This document shows positions 16,798 through 26,357 of a stretch of 64,000 nucleotides of DNA, piece by piece (position 1 is the stretch's first letter; each line of letters opens with the position of its first letter). Made by a program: the position numbers and the translations under genes. The DNA is from Flavihumibacter solisilvae (lineage in GTDB: Bacteria > Bacteroidota > Bacteroidia > Chitinophagales > Chitinophagaceae). The stretch covers positions 1 through 64,000 of the forward strand of contig NZ_JSVC01000003.1 in NCBI RefSeq assembly GCF_000814475.1. The letters are read 5' to 3'. A model generated the notes under the pieces. That model was not told where the DNA came from, searched no databases, and saw only the letters and a list, made by a program, of their open reading frames with translations.

Positions 16798-19365
16798 TTA
16801 CTTCTCAACCTTCAACCCCTCTGCAATGCGATCCATCAGGTCCTGCAGGTGATAACGGCTCGCCACATCAGAATAAAAAGGCAACGCAGTCCTGATCTCC
16901 GATTGCAGCGCACGCAACGTGCCTTTTGCAAATGACACAGCATCACTGTTACGACCAACAGTTGGCACCAGCGTAATCACAATTCCAGGCTGCGCAGCCG
17001 TCGCGCCACCAGTAGCAGGGCGTACAATCCCAAGCAGTCGCTCGACCACTGACTTCTGCAGGTTGCGGCGATAGATATCTATCGGTTTGTGCAATACCAC
17101 TTCACTGAATGTGTACCGCTTAAGGTCCGACATCAGGTCATTCAAGGTATAGGTGGCACTGCCTTCCGTCGCTTCGGCAGTAAGCAACCTGTTTATCACA
17201 CCGGCAGACAAAATCCGTGATAATGCCATCTCCTGCATCCGCGAAGTGATCGTTACCCCGCTCAGCCCTATCTTGCTATAGATGTCCTTGTTTAGCAGCC
17301 ATGTGGGTGTAGTGAACACCTGGCGATTCAGGAACTCCATCGCCTCCCGCTGTGTTTCCTTCGGCACCGTTTCAAACACGGCACCAGGCTGGTCAACAGT
17401 CTTGGGTGTTTCCATCAGTCCGCCAATATTCTTCGTCACATGCCCGACATACCGGCCAAACTGGGTAACCACCTCATTATATAAAGTGTTCAGGCTATGA
17501 TAATCGTGATCAGGCTCGCGGGTCCACGCCTCGAGGTTGGGAATGATGCGCTGTAGGTTCCTGATCCCGTAAGTCCCGGCCTTCATCGCGTTGTCACCCA
17601 GGTCCTCGTTCTGCGACCGCGGGTCATCAGGGTTTGTTTCCCGCCCAAACCACAGCCGTTTATTCTTCATCCGCTCCACCGTCATCTTGTTCAGTATCAC
17701 CTTTTCATCTTCAGCATCCTTAGCATCGGGATACCAGCGATAGCCCCACTCAATAGCCCAGATATCATAGTCCCCGATCCTTGGAAAGATCCCCTTCTCC
17801 GAGATCTTGTCCTCCGGCTGGGCCACATAGTTGAACCGCGCATAGTCCATGATCGAAGGGGTGTGCCCATGCTCTTCCACCCATTTCTTATCCCGCAGCT
17901 TTTCTACCGGTACCGTGGAAGACGCTCCATAATTGTGGCGCAATCCTAATGTATGGCCCACTTCGTGCGATGACACAAACCGGATCAGCTGTCCCATCAG
18001 TTCATCATCAAACCTTGTCGTACGCGCCCGCGGGTCATTGGGCGAGGCCTGTACGAAGTACCAGTTTCGCAGCAACTCCATCACATTATGGTACCAGTTG
18101 ATATGGCTCTCCAGGATCTCACCGCTCCGCGGGTCATGTACATGCGGACCGCTTGCATTGGGAATATCGGATGGCTTGTATACGATCGCCGAATACCGGG
18201 AGTCTTCAAGACTCCAGTTCGGATCATTCGCGGGAGCCTCCTTCGCCATGATCGCATTCTTAAAGCCTGCCTTCTCAAAAGCCACCTGCCAGTCGTTCAC
18301 GCCCTGGATCAGGTAAGGCACCCACTTCTTCGGGGTAGCGGGGTCGATATAAAATATGATAGGCTTCCGGGGCTCTACCAAAATCCCTCTTTTGTACTTC
18401 TCCACGTCCTCAGGCCGCGGCTCCAGCCGCCAACGTGTAATCGTCCTGATATTCTCGATCCCCTGCGGATTGGCATCGAAATCAACATACTCCCTGCTGA
18501 AGTATCCCACGCGGTCGTCATAATACCTCGCTTTCATCTGCTCACTCGGCAACAGCAGCATCGAGCTGTTGATCTCCACGGTAAAGGCACCGGAAGATGC
18601 TCCGCCCGACATCGTAGCAGGGGAACCCGTTACAGTGCCACCACTCCGCGTATAGGTCTTCACCGTCTTGATCTCCGTATTCATCGGGTACGATTTCACT
18701 GAGTTCACATATGACTTGTCCGACTGTAGCGAACCTACGCGGAACAACCGCTTCTGGTTCGCCTCGAAATTCAGGATCTCGTTGTCACTGTTCAGGAAGG
18801 AAGTGATCTCCACCACGGCACCGGTGGAGTCATGTCCCGGGGCCGCAATATCAAAGGCCTGCACTATAGGCTGGATATTCGAGTTTGCAACTGCTTTGTA
18901 CATAGGGTAGGTGCTGTCACGCGAGATCTCATCAAAGGAAATGTTCCGGATAAACACCTTGTTATTCGGTCCCTTGTCGAAGCGGATCACGTTCTCGCCT
19001 ATAAAATCGCCGGCATAACCAAAGAAGAGGTTACGCATGCCGGCAGCCGCCTTCGACAGCCGGTTCACCACCAGGATGTCGCGCCCGAACAGGGAGTCAG
19101 GGATCTCGAGGTAGTACTTGTCCTCCACCCTGTGAACGATGAACAGGCCACTGTCGGTTACGGCCTTCGAGGTAATGACGTCGGTATATGCCTTGGGACC
19201 AGGGTGCGTCCATGCGCTTTTGGCGGGACCCAGGGCAGGAGTGATGCCGATCGAATTGGTTACGGATGGCGGTTTGGTTTGGGCTAACAGGGAACCTGTG
19301 CTGACCATGAGGAGTAACAACCCGGTCAACGGCACAAACTTTCCCTTCAGGGGAGTTGTTCTCAT
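16798..19365 (-). CDS. Secreted zinc metalloprotease (metzincin-type, DUF5117/DUF4953 family)
   Basis: An 855-residue exported protein with signal peptide (LTGLLLLMVSTGSLLAQ) and the extended metzincin zinc site HEVGHTLGLRH near residue 466, where three histidines bind zinc and the glutamate is catalytic. Around it lie the large Bacteroidota domains usually listed as DUF5118, DUF5117 (about residues 80-300) and DUF4953 (about 400-720). Such proteins are found widely in Bacteroidota, but substrates are mostly unknown; protein degradation in the periplasm or outside the cell is the likely role. It stands alone, converging on the propeller protein gene and divergent from exbB. Confidence 0.92.
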   Translation of the reverse strand: MRTTPLKGKFVPLTGLLLLMVSTGSLLAQTKPPSVTNSIGITPALGPAKSAWTHPGPKAYTDVITSKAVTDSGLFIVHRVEDKYYLEIPDSLFGRDILVVNRLSKAAAGMRNLFFGYAGDFIGENVIRFDKGPNNKVFIRNISFDEISRDSTYPMYKAVANSNIQPIVQAFDIAAPGHDSTGAVVEITSFLNSDNEILNFEANQKRLFRVGSLQSDKSYVNSVKSYPMNTEIKTVKTYTRSGGTVTGSPATMSGGASSGAFTVEINSSMLLLPSEQMKARYYDDRVGYFSREYVDFDANPQGIENIRTITRWRLEPRPEDVEKYKRGILVEPRKPIIFYIDPATPKKWVPYLIQGVNDWQVAFEKAGFKNAIMAKEAPANDPNWSLEDSRYSAIVYKPSDIPNASGPHVHDPRSGEILESHINWYHNVMELLRNWYFVQASPNDPRARTTRFDDELMGQLIRFVSSHEVGHTLGLRHNYGASSTVPVEKLRDKKWVEEHGHTPSIMDYARFNYVAQPEDKISEKGIFPRIGDYDIWAIEWGYRWYPDAKDAEDEKVILNKMTVERMKNKRLWFGRETNPDDPRSQNEDLGDNAMKAGTYGIRNLQRIIPNLEAWTREPDHDYHSLNTLYNEVVTQFGRYVGHVTKNIGGLMETPKTVDQPGAVFETVPKETQREAMEFLNRQVFTTPTWLLNKDIYSKIGLSGVTITSRMQEMALSRILSAGVINRLLTAEATEGSATYTLNDLMSDLKRYTFSEVVLHKPIDIYRRNLQKSVVERLLGIVRPATGGATAAQPGIVITLVPTVGRNSDAVSFAKGTLRALQSEIRTALPFYSDVASRYHLQDLMDRIAEGLKVEK

Positions 19366-19659
19366 GTCAAATTCTGTTTAAATTGGTTGCGATAAGGCAA
19401 AGTGAACGATTATAACACCCGAACCGGCACAAATGATGGGCCTGGTACAAATTTAAGAAAATGCTGTAAGTGGCTTGCCATGCGGCTTTCAAAAGGGTAC
19501 CAAGCTAATTTTTTTAATTTGTAGCGCTTTCGGATATTTATTGTGGCAATTTGTACTTTTTATTCTTTTTTTATTTAGACTTGTGTCCCCAAAAAAGACC
19601 TAGGGTCAATTCAAGAACAATTAATACCTGTTTTACAAAAAAACTAAAAACAAACGATT
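19366..19659. promoter_or_regulatory. Divergent intergenic region between metalloprotease and exbB
   Basis: This 294-base region has no plausible gene and must hold the promoters of both neighbours. On the minus strand TAAATTTG at 19448-19455 fits the Bacteroidota -7 box and would give the protease an 83-base leader. On the plus side a TTTG at 19518-19521 is followed by TATTTATTG at 19535-19543, an imperfect match. A long T-rich run precedes exbB. These are weak assignments. Confidence 0.35.
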
Positions 19660-20520
19660 ATGGCAGAGACTAAACCAACTGCAACCGCGAAGGCAGCATC
19701 AACATCTGTTCAGGCGAAAAAAAGAAGCAACGCTATTTCCTGGATTGCCCCATTGTTGTGTGTGATTGGTGGATACCTGATCTGGAGATTTGTAGCCGGT
19801 GCAGACAGCGGTTTTACAAACCCCGATCCTAACGGCGGATTCTGGCCTAACCACCAGGGACCCAAAGGCGCATTCAACAAAATGTATGAAGGTGGTATCG
19901 TTGTACCGATCCTGATTGCTAACCTCCTGGTTGTACTGGTGTTCGTTATTGAAAGGCTCCTTACTATCAGCAAAGCTGCTGGAACAGGTAACAACGACGA
20001 ATTCATCCGCAAAGTACAGTATCATCTTGCTAACAAAAATGTAGACGCAGCCCTCGCTGAGTGCGACAAACAGAAAGGCTCTGTAGGAAACGTAATGAAG
20101 GCTGGTCTCCGTAAGTACAAAGAGATGATCACTAACACTGAACTGGACACTGAACAAAAAGTAATCGCTATCCAGAAAGAAGTGGAAGAAGCTACATCCC
20201 TCGAACTGCCGATGCTTGAGAAGAACCTCGTGTTCCTGTCAACCATCGCTTCAGTAGCTACCCTCCTCGGTCTGTTCGGTACGGTACTCGGAATGATCCG
20301 TTCCTTCTCTAAACTCGGTGACGAAGGTGGTGGTGACGCTGCCCGCGAACTGTCAAAAGGTATCTCTGAAGCCCTTTACAACACGGCCCTCGGTATCGGT
20401 ACTTCTGCAGTTGCGATCATCATGTATAACGTATTTACAACAAAGATCGACGGTATCACTTACGGAATCGATGAGTCTGGCTTCACGCTGACACAAAGCT
20501 TCGCTTCACTGTACAAGTAA
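19660..20520 (+). CDS. exbB: ExbB/MotA/TolQ-family proton channel
   Basis: ExbB forms the pentameric proton channel that, with ExbD, energises TonB. The 286-residue protein has an extended N-terminus with an extra hydrophobic helix (ISWIAPLLCVIGGYLIWRFV), then the canonical helices: IVVPILIANLLVVLVFVIER near residue 87, the NLVFLSTIASVATLLGLFGT segment near residue 185 and the ALYNTALGIGTSAVAIIMY segment near residue 240. The polar threonines of the last two helices lie in the ion path. It is the first gene of an exbB-exbD-exbD-tonB operon and is preceded by a promoter-bearing 294-base gap. Confidence 0.93.
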   Translation: MAETKPTATAKAASTSVQAKKRSNAISWIAPLLCVIGGYLIWRFVAGADSGFTNPDPNGGFWPNHQGPKGAFNKMYEGGIVVPILIANLLVVLVFVIERLLTISKAAGTGNNDEFIRKVQYHLANKNVDAALAECDKQKGSVGNVMKAGLRKYKEMITNTELDTEQKVIAIQKEVEEATSLELPMLEKNLVFLSTIASVATLLGLFGTVLGMIRSFSKLGDEGGGDAARELSKGISEALYNTALGIGTSAVAIIMYNVFTTKIDGITYGIDESGFTLTQSFASLYK

Positions 20521-20608
20521 GCGCAGCAGCCGGACTTTTTAACAGATCTCTATTTGTGGAAAATCACGGCAAGTGAATCTAAATGTGAATCAGATCAAAA
20601 ATTAAGTC

Positions 20609-21277
20609 ATGCCAAAAGTTAAACTTCCCAGGAAGAGCACCAATATTGATATGACCGCCATGTGCGATGTGGCTTTCCTCCTGTTGTCATTCTTCATCCT
20701 GACAACAAAGTTCAAGCCCTCCGAAACACTGACGGTTGTTACCCCCAACTCGGTGGCTTCTAAAGTAGCTCCCCAGAAGGACGTGGCTATGGTAACCATC
20801 GACAAGGAGGGAAAAGTTTTCCTTTCTTTCTCGGAAGATGCACCCAAACAGGAAGTAATTGAAGCCTTGAATACCAATAAGAACCTTGGTCTAACCGATG
20901 CTGAGATTGCCAACTTCAAAAAAGGTCCCTTCATCGGTGTTCCCATCAGCCAGCTGAAGTCACTCCTGCAGCAACCTGCAGAAACCTGGCCACAGCTGAA
21001 ATACACCGGCATCCCGGTGACCGACACCCTGAACAATGAACTGGTTGAATGGATGCGCGCCGTTAAAACCGCCTTCCAGGGAATTAAAATGAACCTGCTC
21101 GTTAAAGGTGATAACGCTTCACGTTATCCTTCTTTCAAAGGTGTTATCGATGCCTTCAAAAAGAATGATGAACTGAAGTTCCAGATGGTAACCAACCCCG
21201 AAGGTGTTCCACCCGGTACAGAACTGTATAACACGAACCTGAAAAGGGGTTCCGGAGAAACACCTGCTGAAGAGTAA
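20609..21277 (+). CDS. exbD: ExbD-type biopolymer transport protein, first copy
   Basis: ExbD is the single-helix proton-relay subunit that sits inside the ExbB pentamer. The N-terminus NIDMTAMCDVAFLLLSFFIL contains the essential membrane aspartate (CDVAF). The periplasmic domain is longer than usual (222 residues in all against about 140 in E. coli), ending in a charged tail with KRGSGETPAEE. It differs clearly from the second ExbD just downstream and the two probably form a heteromeric pair. Spacing to exbB is 88 bases and to the next gene 30 bases. Confidence 0.9.
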   Translation: MPKVKLPRKSTNIDMTAMCDVAFLLLSFFILTTKFKPSETLTVVTPNSVASKVAPQKDVAMVTIDKEGKVFLSFSEDAPKQEVIEALNTNKNLGLTDAEIANFKKGPFIGVPISQLKSLLQQPAETWPQLKYTGIPVTDTLNNELVEWMRAVKTAFQGIKMNLLVKGDNASRYPSFKGVIDAFKKNDELKFQMVTNPEGVPPGTELYNTNLKRGSGETPAEE

Positions 21278-21307
21278 ATAATATTATAAAAAACAAATTT
21301 TTGCACA

Positions 21308-21868
21308 ATGGCAGAAATGGATACCTCGTCAGGTGGGGGACACAAAAAAGGACCTGGCGTTAAAAAAGGGAAAAAACTCTCCACCCGTGTGGACCTTACC
21401 CCAATGGTGGACCTCGGCTTTCTGCTGATCACTTTCTTCATCTTTACCACTACCATGAGCCAGCCAACCGCCATGCGGTTGTTCCTGCCCAAGGACACGG
21501 AAAAGCCGGAAGAACAGAACAAGGCAAAGGAATCCGGTGCTTTGACAATCATGCTCTCCAAGAATGATGTCGTGTATTACTATGAAGGGATCTTGGCTCC
21601 TGATGCATCTAACTTCAAGACAACCAATTTCAAAGAAGTACGCGATATTATCCTGAACAAGAAAAAGAATACCAAGCCCGAAGATTTCGTCGTGGTGATC
21701 AAGCCCAATGCAGAAAGCAGCTACAAAAACGTGGTTGATATGCTGGACGAAATGACTATCAACGAAGTAAAGCGTTATGCACTGGTTGACATCAGCCCGG
21801 TTGAAGACCAGCTGATCCGCGTAACTGAAGGCGGCGCTGCACCTGCTGCGGCTCCTGCAACCAAGTAA
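21308..21868 (+). CDS. exbD: ExbD-type biopolymer transport protein, second copy
   Basis: A second, diverged ExbD of 186 residues. It has a Gly/Lys-rich cytoplasmic N-terminus (SSGGGHKKGPGVKKGKK), the membrane helix STRVDLTPMVDLGFLLITFF with the proton-carrying aspartate, and a periplasmic domain that ends in an alanine-rich tail (GGAAPAAAPATK). Paired exbD genes next to one exbB and one tonB are common in Bacteroidota. It lies 48 bases before tonB, with no terminator between. Confidence 0.9.
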   Translation: MAEMDTSSGGGHKKGPGVKKGKKLSTRVDLTPMVDLGFLLITFFIFTTTMSQPTAMRLFLPKDTEKPEEQNKAKESGALTIMLSKNDVVYYYEGILAPDASNFKTTNFKEVRDIILNKKKNTKPEDFVVVIKPNAESSYKNVVDMLDEMTINEVKRYALVDISPVEDQLIRVTEGGAAPAAAPATK

Positions 21869-21916
21869 GGCGTATGGAATTTATTAAGTTTTGCATCTAA
21901 TATTAAAACCGGAAAA

Positions 21917-22750
21917 ATGGAAGCAAATAAAATACTGAACTCAGACTTACTGGACATCATTTTTGATGGCCGTAACAAAGAGTACGGTGCATATGAGCTG
22001 CGCAAGACCTACAATAAGCGCATGACCGTGGCACTGATAGTTACGACTGCGCTTCTGTTACTCATCCTGCTTGGAAATGTATTGGCTAATTCATTGAAGA
22101 AGAAGGACGATAAAACAGAAATGATCGTGCAGGACGTACAGCTGGAGGAAGTGAAACGCGAGGAGCCAAAGAACGAGCCCCCACCGCCGCCGCCTCCACC
22201 AAAGCCAGAACCACCAAAAGTGGAAATGGCTAAATTCACTCCTCCCAAGATCGTAAAGGATGAGGAAGTGAAAGAAGATGAAAAACCACCAGAAGTTGAA
22301 AAGCTGGAGGAAACCAAGATCGGTACAATTAACCAGGAAGGTATCAAGGATGAGGGTATCGTTGCTCCCCCCGCTTCTGACGAAGGAAAGGGTGTAGTTG
22401 AAGCCCCCAAAAAAGTGGAAGAAGACTGGGACAAAACCTTTACAAAGGTGGAGATCGAGTCTGAATACCCAGGTGGTACCTCCGCATGGCAGCGTTACCT
22501 GAACAAGAGCCTCCGCTACCCGCAGGAAGCCCAGGATAACGAGATCCAGGGTACTGTAGTGATCCAGTTCATCGTGGACAAAGAAGGTAACGTTTCCGAA
22601 GTGGAAGCTATCTCCGGTCCTAACGAACTCCGCGAAGAAGCTGTCCGCGTAATCAAGAAGTCCGGTAAATGGACTCCCGCGGTTCAGAACGGTCGCCAGG
22701 TTAAATCCTACAAGAAGCAGCCGATCACCTTCCGTTTGGAGACAGAATAA
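21917..22750 (+). CDS. tonB: TonB energy transducer, copy 1
   Basis: TonB links the ExbB/ExbD motor to outer-membrane TonB-dependent transporters such as SusC. This 277-residue protein has a conserved cytoplasmic N-terminus (DLLDIIFDGRNKEYGAYELR), a transmembrane helix near residues 38-55, a proline-rich periplasmic spacer beginning with eight consecutive prolines near residue 92 and a C-terminal TonB domain from about residue 180 (LRYPQEAQDNEIQGTVVIQF, ending QPITFRLETE). It closes the exb operon and is followed by a strong terminator. A close paralogue of the same length lies at 40693-41526. Confidence 0.94.
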   Translation: MEANKILNSDLLDIIFDGRNKEYGAYELRKTYNKRMTVALIVTTALLLLILLGNVLANSLKKKDDKTEMIVQDVQLEEVKREEPKNEPPPPPPPPKPEPPKVEMAKFTPPKIVKDEEVKEDEKPPEVEKLEETKIGTINQEGIKDEGIVAPPASDEGKGVVEAPKKVEEDWDKTFTKVEIESEYPGGTSAWQRYLNKSLRYPQEAQDNEIQGTVVIQFIVDKEGNVSEVEAISGPNELREEAVRVIKKSGKWTPAVQNGRQVKSYKKQPITFRLETE

Positions 22751-22789
22751 GTTTCATTGCATATGCCGAAGCTTTAGTGTAGGCATACG

Positions 22790-22830
22790 AATAAGGCGCA
22801 AAGGAAATATCTTTTGCGCCTTATTATTTC
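22790..22830 (+). terminator. Intrinsic terminator of the exb-tonB operon
   Basis: A 13-bp perfect stem AATAAGGCGCAAA / TTTGCGCCTTATT with a 10-base loop lies 40 bases after tonB and is followed by ATTTC. The U-tract is short, but the stem is long and GC-rich at its core. Confidence 0.8.
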
Positions 22831-22924
22831 CTCCCTGCGCCATTCTTCCTCCTCCCTGCAGCATTACGCTTCTTCGGGACTTTGTGGGAATTTTCTTTAA
22901 CTTAAAAGAATAATCCCCGCACAC

Positions 22925-25243
22925 ATGAGATCCTCGCGTTTTGCAGTCCTGGTATCCGGCCTCTGCCTTACGACTGCCACGATTGCCCAGTTGCCCTACC
23001 GCACTATTCAACAAAAGGGCAGTACACTCTGTTACTCACTCTCATCCGGGGTTCAACTCATCAAACAGGATGGCTTCTCGTTCAAGGACCTGAATAAGAA
23101 CGGGAAACTTGATAAATACGAAGACTGGCGACTTCCGGCTGAAGAGCGCGCCAAAGACCTGGCGACAAAAATGTCAATTGAACAGATTGCCGGGCTTATG
23201 CTCTATAGTGCCCACCAGTCCATCCCCGGCCGGGATGCCGGCTTTGGAAAAGGAACCTACAACGGCAAATCCCTAAAGGAAAGCGGCGCAAAATCTTCAG
23301 ACCTCTCCGACGAGCAAAAAGAATTCCTGACCAGGGATCACCTACGGCATGTACTGATCACATCTGTGGAGAGTCCCGAAGTTGCTGCCACGTGGAATAA
23401 CAACGCCCAGTCATTCGCAGAAGGTACCGGCCTCGGAATTCCCGTGAACACAAGCTCTGACCCGCGGCATATTGCCGTGGCATCCACCGAATACAATGCC
23501 GGTAGCGGAGGCAGGATCTCGATGTGGCCCGATGCCCTCGGGCTCGCTGCCAGCTTTGACCCGGCACTCGTAGAAGAGTTCGGGTCCATCGCGGCAAAAG
23601 AATACCGCGCACTGGGCATTACCACTGCACTCTCGCCGCAGGTAGACCTCGGAACAGAACCACGCTGGAACCGGATCAACGGAACATTTGGCGAAGATCC
23701 CTGGTTATCTGCCGACCTCGGACGCGCATACATCGACGGTTTCCAGACCTCGAAGGGAAAGGATGAAATCAAAGATGGCTGGGGATACTCCAGCGTGAAT
23801 GCTATGGTAAAACACTGGCCCGGAGGGGGACCCGAAGAGGGTGGGAGGGATGGTCATTTCGCTTATGGAAAGTTTGCCGTTTACCCTGGCAATAACTTCA
23901 AAGCGCACCTGGTGCCATTCACGGAAGGTGCTTTCAAACTTAAAGGGAAAACAGCCATGGCTTCCGCAGTAATGCCTTACTATACCGTATCATTCGGCAT
24001 TGATTCCGTGAACAATGAGAATGTCGGGAATGCTTATTCGAAGTTCATCATCACCGACCTGTTGCGTAGCCAATACCACTATGATGGCGTCGTATGTACA
24101 GACTGGGGCATTACCCGCAACGAAGGACAGTACGTCGATGAATTTCGGGGAAAACCGTGGGGCGTGGAAAAACTAACAGAAGCACAGCGACACTACAAAG
24201 TGATCATGGCAGGTGTAGACCAGTTTGGCGGAAACAATGTGGCCGGCCCGATCATCGAAGCATACCAACTGGGTGTCGCAGAACACGGCGAAGCTTTTAT
24301 GCGTCAGCGCTTTGAAGCCTCCGCAGTAAGGTTGTTGAAAAATATTTTCCGCACCGGGCTCTTCGAAAATCCTTACCTCGATCCGGCTAACTCAAAATCC
24401 GTTGTTGGTAAACCGGCATACATGAAGGCCGGTTACGATGCACAACTGAAATCACTCGTGCTGCTCAAAAACAAATCCAATGTGCTACCGCTTAAAGGTA
24501 AACCTAAAGTATATGTGCCAAAACGCACATCACCCGCAGCGCGCGACTGGTTTGGCAATGTGACTCCCGAAAAAGTGCAGGACCCTGTGAGCATTGACTT
24601 ACTGAATAAATATGTCACTTTCACCAACGATGCCGCAGCCGCCGATTATGCGATAGTGTTTGTCAATAGTCCGACGGGCAGTACCGGCTACGACCGCAAC
24701 GACCGTCTGAAGGGCAGCAATGGCTATATTCCCATCAGCCTGCAGTACGGTCCTTACACCGCGGCTGAAGCCCGGGCGCAAAGCATTGCTGCGGGCGATC
24801 CCGTACTTGATTCAACTGTCAGCAACAGGTCATACAAAGACAAAGCAATCACGGCCACAAACATTACCGACTTGCAATCCATCCTCGATACAAAAAAGCT
24901 CATGGGCAACAAACCCGTGATAGTTGTGATCAATGCAGCTTCGCCCATGGTCTTTAGTGAATTTGAAAGCCAGGCAGATGGTATCCTGCTTTCCTTCGGC
25001 GTGCAGCACCAGGCCATTCTCGACATGCTGAGCGGTAAAACAGAGCCCTCTGGTTTACTCCCCGTGACCATGCCCGCGAGCATGGAAATAGTAGAAAAGC
25101 AGTTTGAAGATGTTCCTCACGATATGCAGCCGCACCTCGACAGCCAGGGCAATTCCTACAAATTCGGTTACGGCCTCAACTGGAAAGGAGTGATCACGGA
25201 TGCACGCACCACTCGCTATAACATGCAAACCGCAAAGCGATGA
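22925..25243 (+). CDS. Glycoside hydrolase family 3 (beta-glucosidase-like)
   Basis: A 772-residue exported enzyme (signal peptide ending near TTATIAQ) of family GH3, retaining exo-acting beta-glycosidases. The substrate-binding KHWPGGGPEEGGRDGH segment is near residue 297, and the catalytic nucleophile aspartate lies in GVVCTDWGITRNEG near residue 393. The C-terminal alpha/beta sandwich is present, ending LNWKGVITDARTTRYN. Near residue 57 there is an EF-hand-like loop DLNKNGKLDKYEDW, which probably binds calcium. It precedes the sigma/FecR/SusCD genes and probably finishes degradation of oligosaccharides in the periplasm. A DUF2255 gene overlaps its stop by four bases. Confidence 0.92.
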   Translation: MRSSRFAVLVSGLCLTTATIAQLPYRTIQQKGSTLCYSLSSGVQLIKQDGFSFKDLNKNGKLDKYEDWRLPAEERAKDLATKMSIEQIAGLMLYSAHQSIPGRDAGFGKGTYNGKSLKESGAKSSDLSDEQKEFLTRDHLRHVLITSVESPEVAATWNNNAQSFAEGTGLGIPVNTSSDPRHIAVASTEYNAGSGGRISMWPDALGLAASFDPALVEEFGSIAAKEYRALGITTALSPQVDLGTEPRWNRINGTFGEDPWLSADLGRAYIDGFQTSKGKDEIKDGWGYSSVNAMVKHWPGGGPEEGGRDGHFAYGKFAVYPGNNFKAHLVPFTEGAFKLKGKTAMASAVMPYYTVSFGIDSVNNENVGNAYSKFIITDLLRSQYHYDGVVCTDWGITRNEGQYVDEFRGKPWGVEKLTEAQRHYKVIMAGVDQFGGNNVAGPIIEAYQLGVAEHGEAFMRQRFEASAVRLLKNIFRTGLFENPYLDPANSKSVVGKPAYMKAGYDAQLKSLVLLKNKSNVLPLKGKPKVYVPKRTSPAARDWFGNVTPEKVQDPVSIDLLNKYVTFTNDAAAADYAIVFVNSPTGSTGYDRNDRLKGSNGYIPISLQYGPYTAAEARAQSIAAGDPVLDSTVSNRSYKDKAITATNITDLQSILDTKKLMGNKPVIVVINAASPMVFSEFESQADGILLSFGVQHQAILDMLSGKTEPSGLLPVTMPASMEIVEKQFEDVPHDMQPHLDSQGNSYKFGYGLNWKGVITDARTTRYNMQTAKR

Positions 25244-25626
25244 ATGCCAAACCCAAATGGACAACCGAAGAACTCGGCGCCATCTCAACTGCCGATGACC
25301 TCAAAATCTCGCCCCTGCGTGATGATGGTAAAACCTACGGAACTCCCACCTGGATCTGGAACGTGGCAGTAAAAGGCGAATTATATGTCCGTGGATATCA
25401 CGGGGTAAAATCGCGCTGGTACCAGGCCGCACTGAAGCACCCCAACGGTCGCATCCACGCAGCCGGACTGGTTAAAGATGTGATCTTCGAACCCGTGTCC
25501 CCTGGTACCATACAAGACCTGGTCAACAAAGCCTATCAAACCAAGTATAAAACCAATCCCTTTGTTCCCGCCATGATCAGCGAAAAGGCCCAGGCCGCCA
25601 CGATTCGCATCCTCCCCGCATTTTAA
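25240..25626 (+). CDS. DUF2255 family protein
   Basis: A 128-residue cytoplasmic protein resembling DUF2255 (pyridoxamine-oxidase-like, predicted split-barrel) proteins. Recognisable parts are the WTTEELGAISTADDLKIS start, the GTPTWIWNVAVKGELYVRGY core strand and the RGYHGVKSRWYQAAL segment. Its ATG overlaps the GH3 stop codon (ATGA), so the two are translationally coupled, although no functional link between them is known. No catalytic residue can be assigned. Confidence 0.8.
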   Translation: MNAKPKWTTEELGAISTADDLKISPLRDDGKTYGTPTWIWNVAVKGELYVRGYHGVKSRWYQAALKHPNGRIHAAGLVKDVIFEPVSPGTIQDLVNKAYQTKYKTNPFVPAMISEKAQAATIRILPAF

Positions 25627-25699
25627 TGCAAACGTTTGTGTGTCCCTCTTCAGGTCACGCAGCCTTACCTTCAATTCCGAATAGACGGTTCCCGCTTGC

Positions 25700-26299
25700 A
25701 TGCCATATAACTGCTTACATAATGATGAAGCGCTGCTTTCCGCAATGGCGGCAGACGATCAACAGGCATTCACCTGCCTTTACCGCAGGTACTGGAAAGA
25801 ATTGTTCCTGACTGCAGCCAAAGCACTGCGCGACAATGATGCAGCAGCAGATATTGTACAGGATGTTTTCCTGTCACTTTGGAATCGACGGACTGAATTG
25901 CAACTGGAAGGTTCTCTTGCCGCCTACCTTCATACAAGCGTCCGCTATAAAGCCATCCACTTTATTGAAAAGAATATTGTCCGCAGGGATTATGCTGCCC
26001 TGCTGACTGTTCTCGCATCCGACTACCTGCCCGCATCTGCTGAAGAGCGCCTTCAACTGAAAGAAGCGCAATTCATCATCCATGAAACCGTAGCTAAAAT
26101 GCCACCAAAAATGCAGGAAGTTTACAGGCTGAGCAGGGAAGAACACCTTAGCCACAAAGAGATCTCCGACAAAATGGGTATCTCCGCCGAGACTACTAAA
26201 AAACATATCCAGCATGCGCTGAAGCTGATCAAACTCGCTTTGGGACAAACGGCAGGTTCAGTCTCCCTGCTGCTCATTTCCCTCCTGCTAAAAAAATAA
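25700..26299 (+). CDS. ECF RNA polymerase sigma factor (FecI-like)
   Basis: A 199-residue extracytoplasmic-function sigma factor. Region 2 is seen in FTCLYRRYWKELFLTAAKA and DNDAAADIVQDVFLSLWNRR (residues of about 22-60) and the region 4 helix-turn-helix in SHKEISDKMGISAETTKKHI near residue 155. The C-terminus is a hydrophobic tail (SVSLLLISLLLKK), a feature of many Bacteroidota ECF factors that may tether it to the membrane or the anti-sigma factor. The fecR gene follows after 58 bases, then susC, so this sigma probably controls the locus at 26358-36589. Confidence 0.92.
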   Translation: MPYNCLHNDEALLSAMAADDQQAFTCLYRRYWKELFLTAAKALRDNDAAADIVQDVFLSLWNRRTELQLEGSLAAYLHTSVRYKAIHFIEKNIVRRDYAALLTVLASDYLPASAEERLQLKEAQFIIHETVAKMPPKMQEVYRLSREEHLSHKEISDKMGISAETTKKHIQHALKLIKLALGQTAGSVSLLLISLLLKK

Positions 26300-26357
26300 T
26301 AATTTCTTTTACCCCCTCGGATCTCCTGGCCGGACTTATTAGTATAAAAGCCAGCAA

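Noticed and set aside
18088-18702. Long plus-strand frames opposite the metalloprotease
   Set aside because: The minus-strand protein has the zinc site and signal peptide; the opposite frames are basic, low in structure and without homology.
19366-19659. Possible small RNA or hidden gene upstream of exbB
   Set aside because: No stable long hairpin with a T-run and no coding frame was seen; the region is better read as divergent promoters and a leader.
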